Shown here in pieces: positions 8,678 through 16,132 of a stretch of 64,000 bases of DNA. Below the pieces are notes generated by a model. It did not search any database. It was not told the DNA's origin and saw only the letters and a program-made list of their open reading frames with translations. The position numbers and the translations under genes were made by a program. Position 1 is the stretch's first letter. Every line of letters starts with the position of its first letter. Source of the DNA: RGIG5050 sp045636065 (GTDB lineage Bacteria > Verrucomicrobiota > Kiritimatiellia > RFP12 > UBA1067); contig JAZTWW010000049.1 of assembly GCA_045636065.1 (NCBI GenBank), positions 5,829-69,828 of the forward strand. Direction: 5' to 3'.

Positions 8678-11600
8678 TCACTCTTCCGTAATCACGTTGA
8701 GATCGACGGGGATCGACCTCTTGATCTGAAGTCCGCTTACAGGCTCCTTCTCGGTGAAGTAGAGCGTACCGCTCGCGAAGGGCCTCGTGACGATATCCTC
8801 CGTGCCGTCGCCGCAGCCGCAGTCGTCCCAGCCGGGGAGAAGCGCGCACTTGTAAGTGCCTGTAAGGTACTTGCCGCTTGAGAACGTGACGCGGGCCGTG
8901 CCGGAGACGATGCCTGTCGCCTTGGCGTAGGACATCGTTATGACGCCCACCTTGCCGGAAAGGCTGAATCCGCTCGACTTGGCCGTTGCAACGGCGCTCG
9001 GGACCGATGCTATCGATCCGTTGATGCCGTCCGCGGCGTAGCTCGGGTCGATCGAGACCGCGAACTTGCGCGACAGGTAGAGATCCTCGTAGTCGAACAT
9101 CTCGCATATCTTAAGGGGCGAAAGGCTCTTCGTGAAGTACCCGCCGTAGGCGAGAAGCGTCACCGCATACTCGTACCTGCCGTTCGTCTCCCTGTGGAGC
9201 ATGTAGTTGACGAAGCCGGGGATGTCCTTAATGACCTGGAGCTGCGATGTGTCGTCGCACGTCTCGGCGGCATCGGCGCAGATCGTGACGGCTATGCCCG
9301 TCACATCCTTCTGGGCGCGCTTGAAGATGTAGAGCTTCGCCTTCTTCGCGTTCTCGGGATTGGCCGTCAAGGACACGGAGCCGTTCACGTACTGGCCGTC
9401 GGGGAGATAGCCGACATACGTGACACGCCCGTTTCTGACGGCGGCGGTGGATGTCATCGTAAAGGTGATGTATCCCGTGCCGTGAGGCTCATAGATGCTT
9501 CCCGCCTCGGCCTCGCCCGCGCAGATGTCCCTGTTGGGGAGCGTCACCGTGTAGTAGCCCGTGAAGGACTTCCACACACCGGTCTCCTTGGCAGGCGTCT
9601 CGTTTACGGTGAGCGGGCCTTCAAAGTAGTTGGAGACGCCTTCGAGCGCGCCGGAGATCGTTCCCTCGGTGTCAAGGCTGAGGACAAGGGTGGATCCCTT
9701 GGAGTTCTTGAGCATCGCAAGGGCCGTCCCCGTTTCGGATTCTATGTCCTCCCACGCGCCGGTGAAGGTCGTCACGGTGCTCTCGGTGCTCTGGAACTTT
9801 GCGGTGATCCTGTTCTTGGCGGTTACGCTCACCGTGAGCTCGCCCACGACTATCGTGCCGTCCTCATGGTCGTGGATGACTGCGCACGTGTTGTTGTACG
9901 CCTTGTTCGTGTAGGGGTTCTTCTCGGCGGGGTCGTCCACGGTGAGGGTGAACGTGGTGGGCGTACCGGTCGTCTTCTTGCCGCCGACAGTCGTCGTGAT
10001 AGTGAACGAGGCGGTGAACGTACCCTTCACGGTGGGCGTACCGGAAAGGACGACAGCCTTCTTGACGCTATCGTACTTGAGCGTCACCCCGGCGGGAAGA
10101 GCGCCTGACTTCTTCGTGAGAGTCACCGTGCCGTTCGTGACGTTGTAGACGCCGAACTCCACACCAGATGCGAAGTTCTGGTACAGCCCGACATCGTACT
10201 CCGTCTCTTCGAAGACGGGGTCGGTGGAGTCGCTTACCGTAAGCTTGTGGTCAGTTTCGTCGTCAAGCGTCGCGCCGGTGGGGAGCTTCACGGCCTCAAG
10301 GCCGAATACGGTGTACTCCGAAGGCGAGAACTGCTGGTTGTCGAAGAGCGTTACCGTTATCGACTTCTCGCCCGACTCGCCGTCGTTCCACGAGAGGGTG
10401 AGATCCTGCGGGATCGTGACGCGGCCCTCCTCGATCGTGCCGCCCTGCTCCTTTACGGTGAGCTTGACGGACGCAGCTCCGCTCGAACCGCCCGTTCTCT
10501 GGACGGCGACGGTGGCTGCACCGTTGAAGCTGAACGCCGTCTGCTCGGTCTTGACGAACTCGAATTCGCCAGGCTGCCAGATCTGGTACGTGACGACCGT
10601 CGCCTCGCCGGCGCCGTACTGCGTGGGAACTACGACATCGCCGGAATCGGTAGCCCTGAAGTAGAGGCCCTTTCCGTCGACGTCTTCAAGCCCTTCGACG
10701 CCTGTTATGTCGCCGATTCCCTGGATGCGGTAGATTTCGTCCTCGACGACGCGGATCGCAAGGAATCCGGACGACGTCGTGTAGCTCTTGGACGACTCCG
10801 CGGGGATCACGAGAACGGACGAGGAGAGCGTGTACGGTGCCGTTGCGTCGCCAGGATAGGCGAGCGCGAAAAGGTTGGTCTTGTTCGTCGCCGCAGGACG
10901 GGTGGCCCTAACGGTCACGTAGTACTCGGCCTCTCCGTCAACCTCGCAGTCGAGAGCGATATAACCCTGGGAGAGATCGCCAGTCGCCGTCGCAATCTCC
11001 TCAAGGTAGTCTTCGCCGTCTTCGTCTTCGGCGACTACGGAAAGGGCGAGCGTCACCTCGGCAGGGGCGGCAAGCTCGCTGCTGGGCGAAAGCGTCAGTT
11101 TCGCCATCGCATCGGCGCCCACCTCCATCTCGTACATGTCGATCGTATCGGCGCCGGAGAGCGTACCCTTTACGGACTCTTCAAGCTCGAACGAGTTCTC
11201 GCACATCGCAAGCTCTGTATCCTCCTCGGCATCGTCTTCCTTGAGGGCGAGAAGCTCCTCAAGGCGCAGGATCGTCGGGGCGACGCCCGCATTCTTGATG
11301 TAGCTGCTCGAGGTGGTGTACTCCGTTATGCGCCCGGCGACGGTGCCGTCGTCCCTCACCGCAAAGAACGTGGGAACGCCCGTGCGCTCCTGGTCTGAAA
11401 GCTTCCAGTCCTCGTAGGCAAGCTGGTGGTTGCGATCATAGATATCCTTCGCATCGGCGCTTGAGATCCCCTTGCGGCTCAGGTACTTTGCTCCCCCTTC
11501 AGATGCATAGGAGAGGAGCGTATTGTTGGGATCCTTCCTGCTGGGAAGATCGATCGTGACGAGCGTAACCTTGGTGTCTCTCGCCCACTCGATGAATTCA

Positions 11601-12976
11601 TCCTGGTACTGGAGATACGACTTCACGTTCGCGCAGTCCGTGCACCAGAGAGTGCCTTCCGTTGCGGCGAGGATCCTCCCGCCCTTTGCAAGCGCGGCGT
11701 CGAGATCCATCGTCCACTCGCCGTAATCGAAATCCTCGCCGATCCACTTGGGGTTGTCGATCGATGTGGCGACGGGCGCGATGAACTCGATATCCGTCTC
11801 GCCGACGGTTTCGTCGCCGTCCTTGAGAGCGATGGAGACCTTGTTGCCGGCCGTCTTGTCGGCATCGGCGAACTCGACAGTCACGACCTTGTTTGTGACA
11901 TCCTTCGCCCAATCGACGGCGACGACCTTCTCGACCGTATCACTTCCAGGGTTGCCTGCAAGAGTCCTTCCCGATGTACCTGCAAGGACCGCGGGAGCCT
12001 TCTTGTAGGTGACGACGATAGTCTGGGAGAATGTGTCCTTCACGTCACGGACGAGATCGAGGTCGAGCGAATCGACCGTAGGCTCGGCCTCAAGGACGCC
12101 AGGCTCAACCACAAAGCTGCCGCCGAGATACGGGGCCTCGACAAAGCCAAGCTCAGCCTCGTCAAGGACTGCGCCCTTCGCGTTGAACGCCCTGAAGGTG
12201 ACGTTCGACCCAGGCACGTATTCGCTTCTCTTGATCGAGATCTTGAGCGTCTTGGACGTTTCGGAAGCCGCCCAGGCAACAACGTTCGTCTCGACTTTGC
12301 CAGAGGGATACGTGACCGTCAGATTCTGGTTCGTGGCGCCGACCTTTTCGCGCACAAGCTCAAGCTCCACGTCCCTCGCCTGGTCGGTGGACTGGTTCGG
12401 GAAATACATGAACTCGGGATCGACGGACTCAATCGTTCCGCCCGGGAACACGTCGACCTCATACTCGCCTGCGTACATGTCGCAGACGTTTATGAACTGC
12501 TGCGCAAGAGTACCTTTCCTCGCCGCCGCAGGAATCGTGGGATCGCTCGAGCGGCCCGTGAACCTGATAAGAGTCTTGCCCTTCCAGTACACGGCGCAAT
12601 AGGGCCACCTCGTGCTGTCCGGCGGCTTCGCGAACGCCTTTATGGTCGAACCCTCTCCGCCTTTGCCGTATCCGAACACGAAAACGTACTTCTTCGCTTC
12701 CTGCCAGTTTATTATCGTCGAGGTGGCACAGGCCGTCTCTAGCTTCTTGCACTGGCCGCAGCTCGGGTCGGCCCAGAAGACGATCATCGGAATGCCGTTC
12801 TCGTCCGCCAATTTCTTCGCGGCGGAGAAATTCGTGTTCCAGACGCCCGGCTCGACGGGAAGGTCGTCTGAGATGATCATTCCTGGCGCATTCGGAAGCG
12901 TCAGGGCGTTAACGGCAAACGATGCCGCCATTGCAAGCGCCGCAAGGACGCCGCGTATACTCGTCTCTCTCGTCAT
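8678..12976 (-). CDS. Giant exported protein with two thioredoxin-like domains and Ig-type repeats
   Basis: A 1432-residue protein with a signal peptide (cleavage near NA24). Thioredoxin-like domain 1 spans about residues 44-145, with FWADPSCGQCKKLE (Cys73, Cys76). Beta-sandwich modules lie at about 170-410. Thioredoxin-like domain 2 is at about 415-560, with EGTLWCTDCANVKSYL (Cys445, Cys448) and a cis-Pro-like TGVPTFF. Calx-beta/Ig-like modules follow at about 600-1050, including a putative-Ig core (GALPAGVTLKYDS, LSGTPTVKGTF). The last 380 residues are beta-rich with four to five more Cys (ICADAAETCDDT, DDCGCGDG). The start overlaps the parvulin stop (ATGA), so translation is coupled. Likely a surface or periplasmic thiol-active scaffold; the role is inference, but the two CxxC domains are visible. 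Confidence 0.82.
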   Translation of the reverse strand: MTRETSIRGVLAALAMAASFAVNALTLPNAPGMIISDDLPVEPGVWNTNFSAAKKLADENGIPMIVFWADPSCGQCKKLETACATSTIINWQEAKKYVFVFGYGKGGEGSTIKAFAKPPDSTRWPYCAVYWKGKTLIRFTGRSSDPTIPAAARKGTLAQQFINVCDMYAGEYEVDVFPGGTIESVDPEFMYFPNQSTDQARDVELELVREKVGATNQNLTVTYPSGKVETNVVAWAASETSKTLKISIKRSEYVPGSNVTFRAFNAKGAVLDEAELGFVEAPYLGGSFVVEPGVLEAEPTVDSLDLDLVRDVKDTFSQTIVVTYKKAPAVLAGTSGRTLAGNPGSDTVEKVVAVDWAKDVTNKVVTVEFADADKTAGNKVSIALKDGDETVGETDIEFIAPVATSIDNPKWIGEDFDYGEWTMDLDAALAKGGRILAATEGTLWCTDCANVKSYLQYQDEFIEWARDTKVTLVTIDLPSRKDPNNTLLSYASEGGAKYLSRKGISSADAKDIYDRNHQLAYEDWKLSDQERTGVPTFFAVRDDGTVAGRITEYTTSSSYIKNAGVAPTILRLEELLALKEDDAEEDTELAMCENSFELEESVKGTLSGADTIDMYEMEVGADAMAKLTLSPSSELAAPAEVTLALSVVAEDEDGEDYLEEIATATGDLSQGYIALDCEVDGEAEYYVTVRATRPAATNKTNLFALAYPGDATAPYTLSSSVLVIPAESSKSYTTSSGFLAIRVVEDEIYRIQGIGDITGVEGLEDVDGKGLYFRATDSGDVVVPTQYGAGEATVVTYQIWQPGEFEFVKTEQTAFSFNGAATVAVQRTGGSSGAASVKLTVKEQGGTIEEGRVTIPQDLTLSWNDGESGEKSITVTLFDNQQFSPSEYTVFGLEAVKLPTGATLDDETDHKLTVSDSTDPVFEETEYDVGLYQNFASGVEFGVYNVTNGTVTLTKKSGALPAGVTLKYDSVKKAVVLSGTPTVKGTFTASFTITTTVGGKKTTGTPTTFTLTVDDPAEKNPYTNKAYNNTCAVIHDHEDGTIVVGELTVSVTAKNRITAKFQSTESTVTTFTGAWEDIESETGTALAMLKNSKGSTLVLSLDTEGTISGALEGVSNYFEGPLTVNETPAKETGVWKSFTGYYTVTLPNRDICAGEAEAGSIYEPHGTGYITFTMTSTAAVRNGRVTYVGYLPDGQYVNGSVSLTANPENAKKAKLYIFKRAQKDVTGIAVTICADAAETCDDTSQLQVIKDIPGFVNYMLHRETNGRYEYAVTLLAYGGYFTKSLSPLKICEMFDYEDLYLSRKFAVSIDPSYAADGINGSIASVPSAVATAKSSGFSLSGKVGVITMSYAKATGIVSGTARVTFSSGKYLTGTYKCALLPGWDDCGCGDGTEDIVTRPFASGTLYFTEKEPVSGLQIKRSIPVDLNVITEE

Positions 12977-14082
12977 TTATCTGCCTCCTGCCCACGATTC
13001 GCGGGCGGGTTCAATTTCTCGTTTAAAATCTGCTTGCCGTACGGGTATTCAAGCCTGGCCTTAACCACAAGATCCCTGATGCGTTCGTTGAGAAGCTTGG
13101 CCCTGTACTCCTTCATCTCCTCGGCCATGACCGTCTCGGCCGTCGGGATCTCGAGAAATTCCGGAAGCTGGAAGAATACCCTTGAAATCTCATACCTCTG
13201 GGGCTCGGTATCGGTGACGTTCATAAGCTTCATGATCATAAGGCCGTTGTCGCCTTCGATGGGCGGAGAGAAATCCCCGGGCTTCATCTCTTTGAGGAGC
13301 CTTACTACCTCATCGTCACCTGCGAGCTGCCCGAGCTCGAAAAGCCCCCACTCGCCACCGCAGCCTTTGCCGTCGTCGTCCTCGGTGTATTTTTCGGCAA
13401 TCTGCGCGAAATCGGCGCCTGCACTGATCTCCTCCCAGACGTTCGTTGCACGCGCAAAGACGAGCGTATTCGTGGCCTGGGCGATTTCATTGTATCTTTC
13501 AGCAGTTGAAATTCTTTCCTCCACAAGCTCCTCGGGGATCTCCAAGGGGCTCTTTTCATATTCCGCCTCATCGATCGCCGCCACAAGGGCCTCCATAGCG
13601 ATCTGCGCGTCAAGAACTCCCTGAAGCTCCACGGGGAGAGACGCCTTCAAATCATCATATCCCTTCTGCGGAGGTTTTCTGTACATCTTGAAAGCCCTCT
13701 CCCTGTATTTTGCGAGGCTTTCTTCACTCGGGACAAGTCCACTCTTGAGCGCATATCCTTCAATTGCGGCCATCTGCACGAGACCGGCCGGAGCCTGGCT
13801 TCTTATGGTACGCTCGATTCTCGCCCTCTCCTGATCGTCCATGGCGCCTTTGCGCCTATTGGACTGCAGAAGAACCCTCAAAGCAACGCTTCTTTCAAGC
13901 ACGCCCTTCGTAATGGGCGTTCCGTCAACTACTATGACGGCATCGGTATCTTTAAGGCCATCGTATGTTGCACCTTCAACAGGCGTCTGTTCCGGAAGGG
14001 CGTTTGAGCTGCCTCCCGCATCCCTTTCGCCGCACCCGGCCAGAATCCCTGCAACTAGAATCGCCGCAAATATCCTCTTCAT
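12973..14082 (-). CDS. SurA/PrsA-like parvulin lipoprotein (peptidyl-prolyl isomerase)
   Basis: A 369-residue lipoprotein. The start at 14082 gives MKRIFAAILVAGILAGC, with a lipobox and Cys17; the open frame extends upstream without one. Residues 50-230 form a SurA-N-type helical chaperone region. A PpiC/parvulin domain follows: ATNTLVFARATNVWEEISAG, DFAQIAEKYTED, GGEWGLFELGQL and GDFSPPIEGDNGLMIMKL. Such proteins fold exported substrates at the membrane surface. Being encoded directly before the giant thioredoxin/Ig protein, with a 4-base overlap, suggests that protein is a client. The C-terminal tail (LLNERIRDLVVKARLEY) is helical. Confidence 0.85.
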   Translation of the reverse strand: MKRIFAAILVAGILAGCGERDAGGSSNALPEQTPVEGATYDGLKDTDAVIVVDGTPITKGVLERSVALRVLLQSNRRKGAMDDQERARIERTIRSQAPAGLVQMAAIEGYALKSGLVPSEESLAKYRERAFKMYRKPPQKGYDDLKASLPVELQGVLDAQIAMEALVAAIDEAEYEKSPLEIPEELVEERISTAERYNEIAQATNTLVFARATNVWEEISAGADFAQIAEKYTEDDDGKGCGGEWGLFELGQLAGDDEVVRLLKEMKPGDFSPPIEGDNGLMIMKLMNVTDTEPQRYEISRVFFQLPEFLEIPTAETVMAEEMKEYRAKLLNERIRDLVVKARLEYPYGKQILNEKLNPPANRGQEADK

Positions 14083-14124
14083 CTTTTCCAGCCTTTCGGT
14101 AGGGTGCCTTTTTTTGCTAATGAG

Positions 14125-14205
14125 AAGGCTACGGAGCTTATCACTACCGTAGCCTTCCATTGTCTACGGCTTTCGCCGTATCAACCAACGGTTGTTACAC
14201 CGTAA
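14125..14205 (-). other. Cluster of three to four hairpins between the Cys-rich gene and the parvulin gene
   Basis: Reading the minus strand: a small TTAC/GTAA stem, CAACC/GGTTG (14194-14182), TACGGC/GCCGTA closed by a GAAA loop (14180-14165), and a 10-bp AAGGCTACGG/CCGTAGCCTT stem (14156-14125). No U-tract follows; the minus strand has an A-run there. It therefore looks like an mRNA-stability or processing element that sets unequal expression within the operon, rather than an intrinsic terminator. Confidence 0.5.
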
Positions 14206-14211
14206 TCAGCT

Positions 14212-14988
14212 TCAGACATCGGAGCCGCTAGCCGACGTGAACTTCTTGGGAAGGATCGCGGAGAGGCCACCCTTCTTGGCGAACTTCTTGGCAGCGGACT
14301 TGTCCCACTTGAGGGACCAGGTGCCGTAAGCGGCGGTGAGCTCGGTCTGGCCGGCATCGTCGGTGCAGATCATGAACGTACCGACTTCCGTCGTGACAGG
14401 ATCAGAGCAGGAAACCTCGGTCTCGCAGTCAGCCTTGGTCTTGGTGCCGGCGAAGTTGCCGGAGAGGCTCTTCACGAGAGCGCTCTTCTTGTCCCAGCTG
14501 CCGAAACCGGCGAGGCGGAGAGCATAGTTGTCGCTCGTGTAGGTACCAACGGCCTCAACGACCTTGCTCTTCTCAGTGGTCTTGCCACCGATGCGGTCAA
14601 CGAAATCCCAAGCGAGAGCGGCGCCAGTGTCCTCCTCGTAGGTCTTGCCATCCCAGAAGATGGGCGTGAGACCTTCGAACGCCTCAACGCACTCGCAAGC
14701 ATCGCTGCAAGCTTCGGCGTCGGTCACGAGGCTCCAGGCACCATCAGCACCCTCGGTGCCGGCATAGAGGTAACCAGCGACCTTGGCGGAGGCCTTCTTG
14801 CGGTAGCAAACGACCTCGGGATCGCTGCAGGAGACTTTCGTCTTCTTGGCGATGGGAGCCGTGGTCTTGATGCTGAACGAAACCTTGTACACGCTAACGC
14901 AGGTGTAGGTCGTAGGATCGCTGCAGTTGTCGCTAGCGAAAGCACCAACAGTGGCGGCCATCGCAGCTGCAATCATGAGCTTCTTCAT
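14212..14988 (-). CDS. Cysteine-rich exported protein
   Basis: A 258-residue protein with a signal peptide (MKKLMIAAAMAATVGAFA) and ten Cys in the mature part. A CSDP motif recurs three times (NCSDPTTYTC, SCSDPEVVC, SCSDPVTTE), and there is an ACSDACEC cluster. The C-terminal half (VGTYTSDNYALRLAGFGSW, LSGNFAGTKTK) resembles the beta module at the end of the Ig/InlB protein (VGTYKLDTLTVKV, FSGKYNG). It is the first gene after a near-consensus promoter and a long structured leader, so it is probably the most highly expressed gene of the operon. No family recognised. The even Cys number and the downstream thioredoxin-like proteins suggest a disulfide-bonded structural protein and possible client of that redox set (inference). 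Confidence 0.75.
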   Translation of the reverse strand: MKKLMIAAAMAATVGAFASDNCSDPTTYTCVSVYKVSFSIKTTAPIAKKTKVSCSDPEVVCYRKKASAKVAGYLYAGTEGADGAWSLVTDAEACSDACECVEAFEGLTPIFWDGKTYEEDTGAALAWDFVDRIGGKTTEKSKVVEAVGTYTSDNYALRLAGFGSWDKKSALVKSLSGNFAGTKTKADCETEVSCSDPVTTEVGTFMICTDDAGQTELTAAYGTWSLKWDKSAAKKFAKKGGLSAILPKKFTSASGSDV

Positions 14989-15151
14989 TGTTCTTCTTTC
15001 CTTTTTTGTTTTACTCCCAACGGCTCGGCCACCCGGCCTCGCCGCTAGGAGCGGTTAACCTGTTCCAAACAACTCGAGGCCAACTTCTTTTATGCCCGGT
15101 TTTCCCTAGGCCCGGACACACCGTCCGAAAACCTCTTATTGCTTGAAAGCG
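14989..15151 (-). promoter_or_regulatory. Structured 5' leader RNA of the Cys-rich protein operon
   Basis: About 160 bases lie between the promoter and the ATG. Hairpin 1 (15133-15098) has an outer GGTTTTC/GAAAACC stem and an inner GGAC/GTCC stem. Structure 2 (15081-15035) is GGCCTCG/CGAGGCC enclosing CCGCT/AGCGG. A further GC-rich stretch follows, and AAAAGGAAAG lies just before the start codon. No known riboswitch signature is recognisable. Candidate cis-regulatory or stabilising leader. Confidence 0.5.
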
Positions 15152-15765
15152 GTGCGTATTGTACCATATCCCGGAGCGAAAGTCAACAATGATTTTAAAA
15201 AAATTTCAACTTCTTTTAAGGCGCGTCCCCTGTGCGAAATCGCGTTCTTCTCTTCAGGATCAAGCTCCGCAAAGGTTTTCTCATATCCATCGGGTATAAA
15301 CAGGGGATCGTATCCAAAGCCGCCTGCTCCTGAATTTTTTTTCGCAATGCGCCCAGAGCTGCGCCCCTCTATATCATACACCTTGCCATCAGGTGCCACG
15401 AGCGCAATCGCGCAGGTGAAATGGGCCGATCTATCTTCAACGCCTTCGAGGTTCTTTAGAAGAAGGGCGTTGTTCGCGGCCGAGTCTCCATCAAGTCCCG
15501 CATAGCGCGCGCTGTATACGCCCGGCGCGCCGCCGAGCGCATCCACCGAAAGGCCTGAATCGTCGGCCATTATCCAAGCGCCTGGATGGCGGGGCGCGAT
15601 TGCAAGCGCCTTCAAGCGCGCATTGCCGCAGAACGTCTTTTCAGTCTCCTCGACGTCGGGGCTGTCCGGCACAATCGTCCATCCGGGAAGGATCTCTGAG
15701 ATCTCCCTCAGCTTGTGGGCGTTATGCGTTGCAACCACAAGCATAAAAGAGGAAGAGGCGGGCAT
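15136..15765 (-). CDS. rdgB: XTP/dITP (non-canonical purine NTP) pyrophosphatase
   Basis: A HAM1/RdgB protein of about 209 residues that hydrolyses ITP, dITP and XTP to monophosphates and pyrophosphate, keeping deaminated purines out of DNA and RNA. Family motifs appear in order: VVATHNAHKL, ADDSGLSVDALGGAPGVYSA, GAGGFGYDPLF and ISHRGRAL. I favour the ATG at 15765, seven bases after a GGGGAGG Shine-Dalgarno, giving MPASSSFMLVVATHN. An ATG at 15744 (MLVVATHN) would match the usual family start but has no ribosome site. The 15765 start codon lies in the loop of a terminator-like hairpin. The 3' end of the gene overlaps the promoter of the next operon. Confidence 0.92.
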   Translation of the reverse strand: MPASSSFMLVVATHNAHKLREISEILPGWTIVPDSPDVEETEKTFCGNARLKALAIAPRHPGAWIMADDSGLSVDALGGAPGVYSARYAGLDGDSAANNALLLKNLEGVEDRSAHFTCAIALVAPDGKVYDIEGRSSGRIAKKNSGAGGFGYDPLFIPDGYEKTFAELDPEEKNAISHRGRALKEVEIFLKSLLTFAPGYGTIRTAFKQ

Positions 15766-15786
15766 AGACCCGCCTCCCCTTTTTTG
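15745..15786. terminator. Bidirectional intrinsic-terminator-like hairpin between acpP and rdgB
   Basis: GAGGCGGG/CCCGCCTC (15755-15762 and 15769-15776) with a six-base loop. The plus strand continues CCCTTTTTT and the minus strand TTCCTCTTTT. For minus-strand transcription it lies directly after acpP and overlaps the rdgB ribosome site and start, so it may both terminate acpP mRNA and limit rdgB translation. Confidence 0.65.
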
Positions 15787-15806
15787 CTCCTTTGACAGGG
15801 AAGTTC

Positions 15807-16070
15807 TCACTTCGCCGCCGAGCCGTCGTCGCCGTACCCCTTGGATGTGAGGTAGTCGATGACTTTACCAACCGTGGTGAGCTTCTCCGCATCCTCTTCA
15901 GGGATCGCGGCGCCGAACTCCTCTTCGAAAGCCATGATAAGTTCAACGCTGTCGAGAGAGTCAGCGCCGAGGTCGTCAATGAAGGAAGCTTCAACCGTAA
16001 CCTGCTCTGCATTGACGCCGAGCTGGTCGACGATTATCTCTTTCACGCGGTCTTCGAGTTTACCTGCCAT
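15807..16070 (-). CDS. acpP: Acyl carrier protein
   Basis: An 87-residue acidic four-helix carrier. The phosphopantetheine site is Ser38 in DDLGADSLDSVELIMAFEEE, an exact family match. It carries growing acyl chains in fatty-acid synthesis. The C-terminal tail (YLTSKGYGDDGSAAK) is slightly longer than E. coli ACP. GGAG precedes the ATG at 16070, and a near-consensus promoter lies 30 bp upstream. The usual fab neighbours are absent; the only other acyl-ACP enzyme in the window is the ketosynthase-hotdog fusion at 37442-39028. Confidence 0.97.
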   Translation of the reverse strand: MAGKLEDRVKEIIVDQLGVNAEQVTVEASFIDDLGADSLDSVELIMAFEEEFGAAIPEEDAEKLTTVGKVIDYLTSKGYGDDGSAAK

Positions 16071-16099
16071 TTTAAGTCTCCTTTGTTGTGGACGGTTGT

Positions 16100-16128
16100 A
16101 TTATACTAAATTCCGATGGAAATTGCAA
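16100..16128 (-). promoter_or_regulatory. Promoter of acpP
   Basis: Minus-strand TTGCAA (16128-16123), a 17-bp spacer, then perfect TATAAT (16105-16100). Predicted transcript start is about 25 bases before the acpP start codon. It overlaps the region just after the aroA stop. Confidence 0.8.
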
Positions 16129-16132
16129 GCCC

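Noticed and set aside
7497..9107. 536-codon version of the thioredoxin/Ig gene
   Set aside because: The first 152 codons overlap the giant gene and are Arg-rich. The ATG at 8651 has a perfect ribosome site and signal peptide.
14125..14156. Intrinsic terminator after the Cys-rich gene
   Set aside because: The 10-bp stem is followed by A-rich, not U-rich, sequence on the transcribed strand, so I list it as a structural element only.
14989..15151. Possible cyclic-di-GMP (GEMM) riboswitch
   Set aside because: The CACGCACAGGGCAAACC core and the tetraloop/receptor layout are absent.
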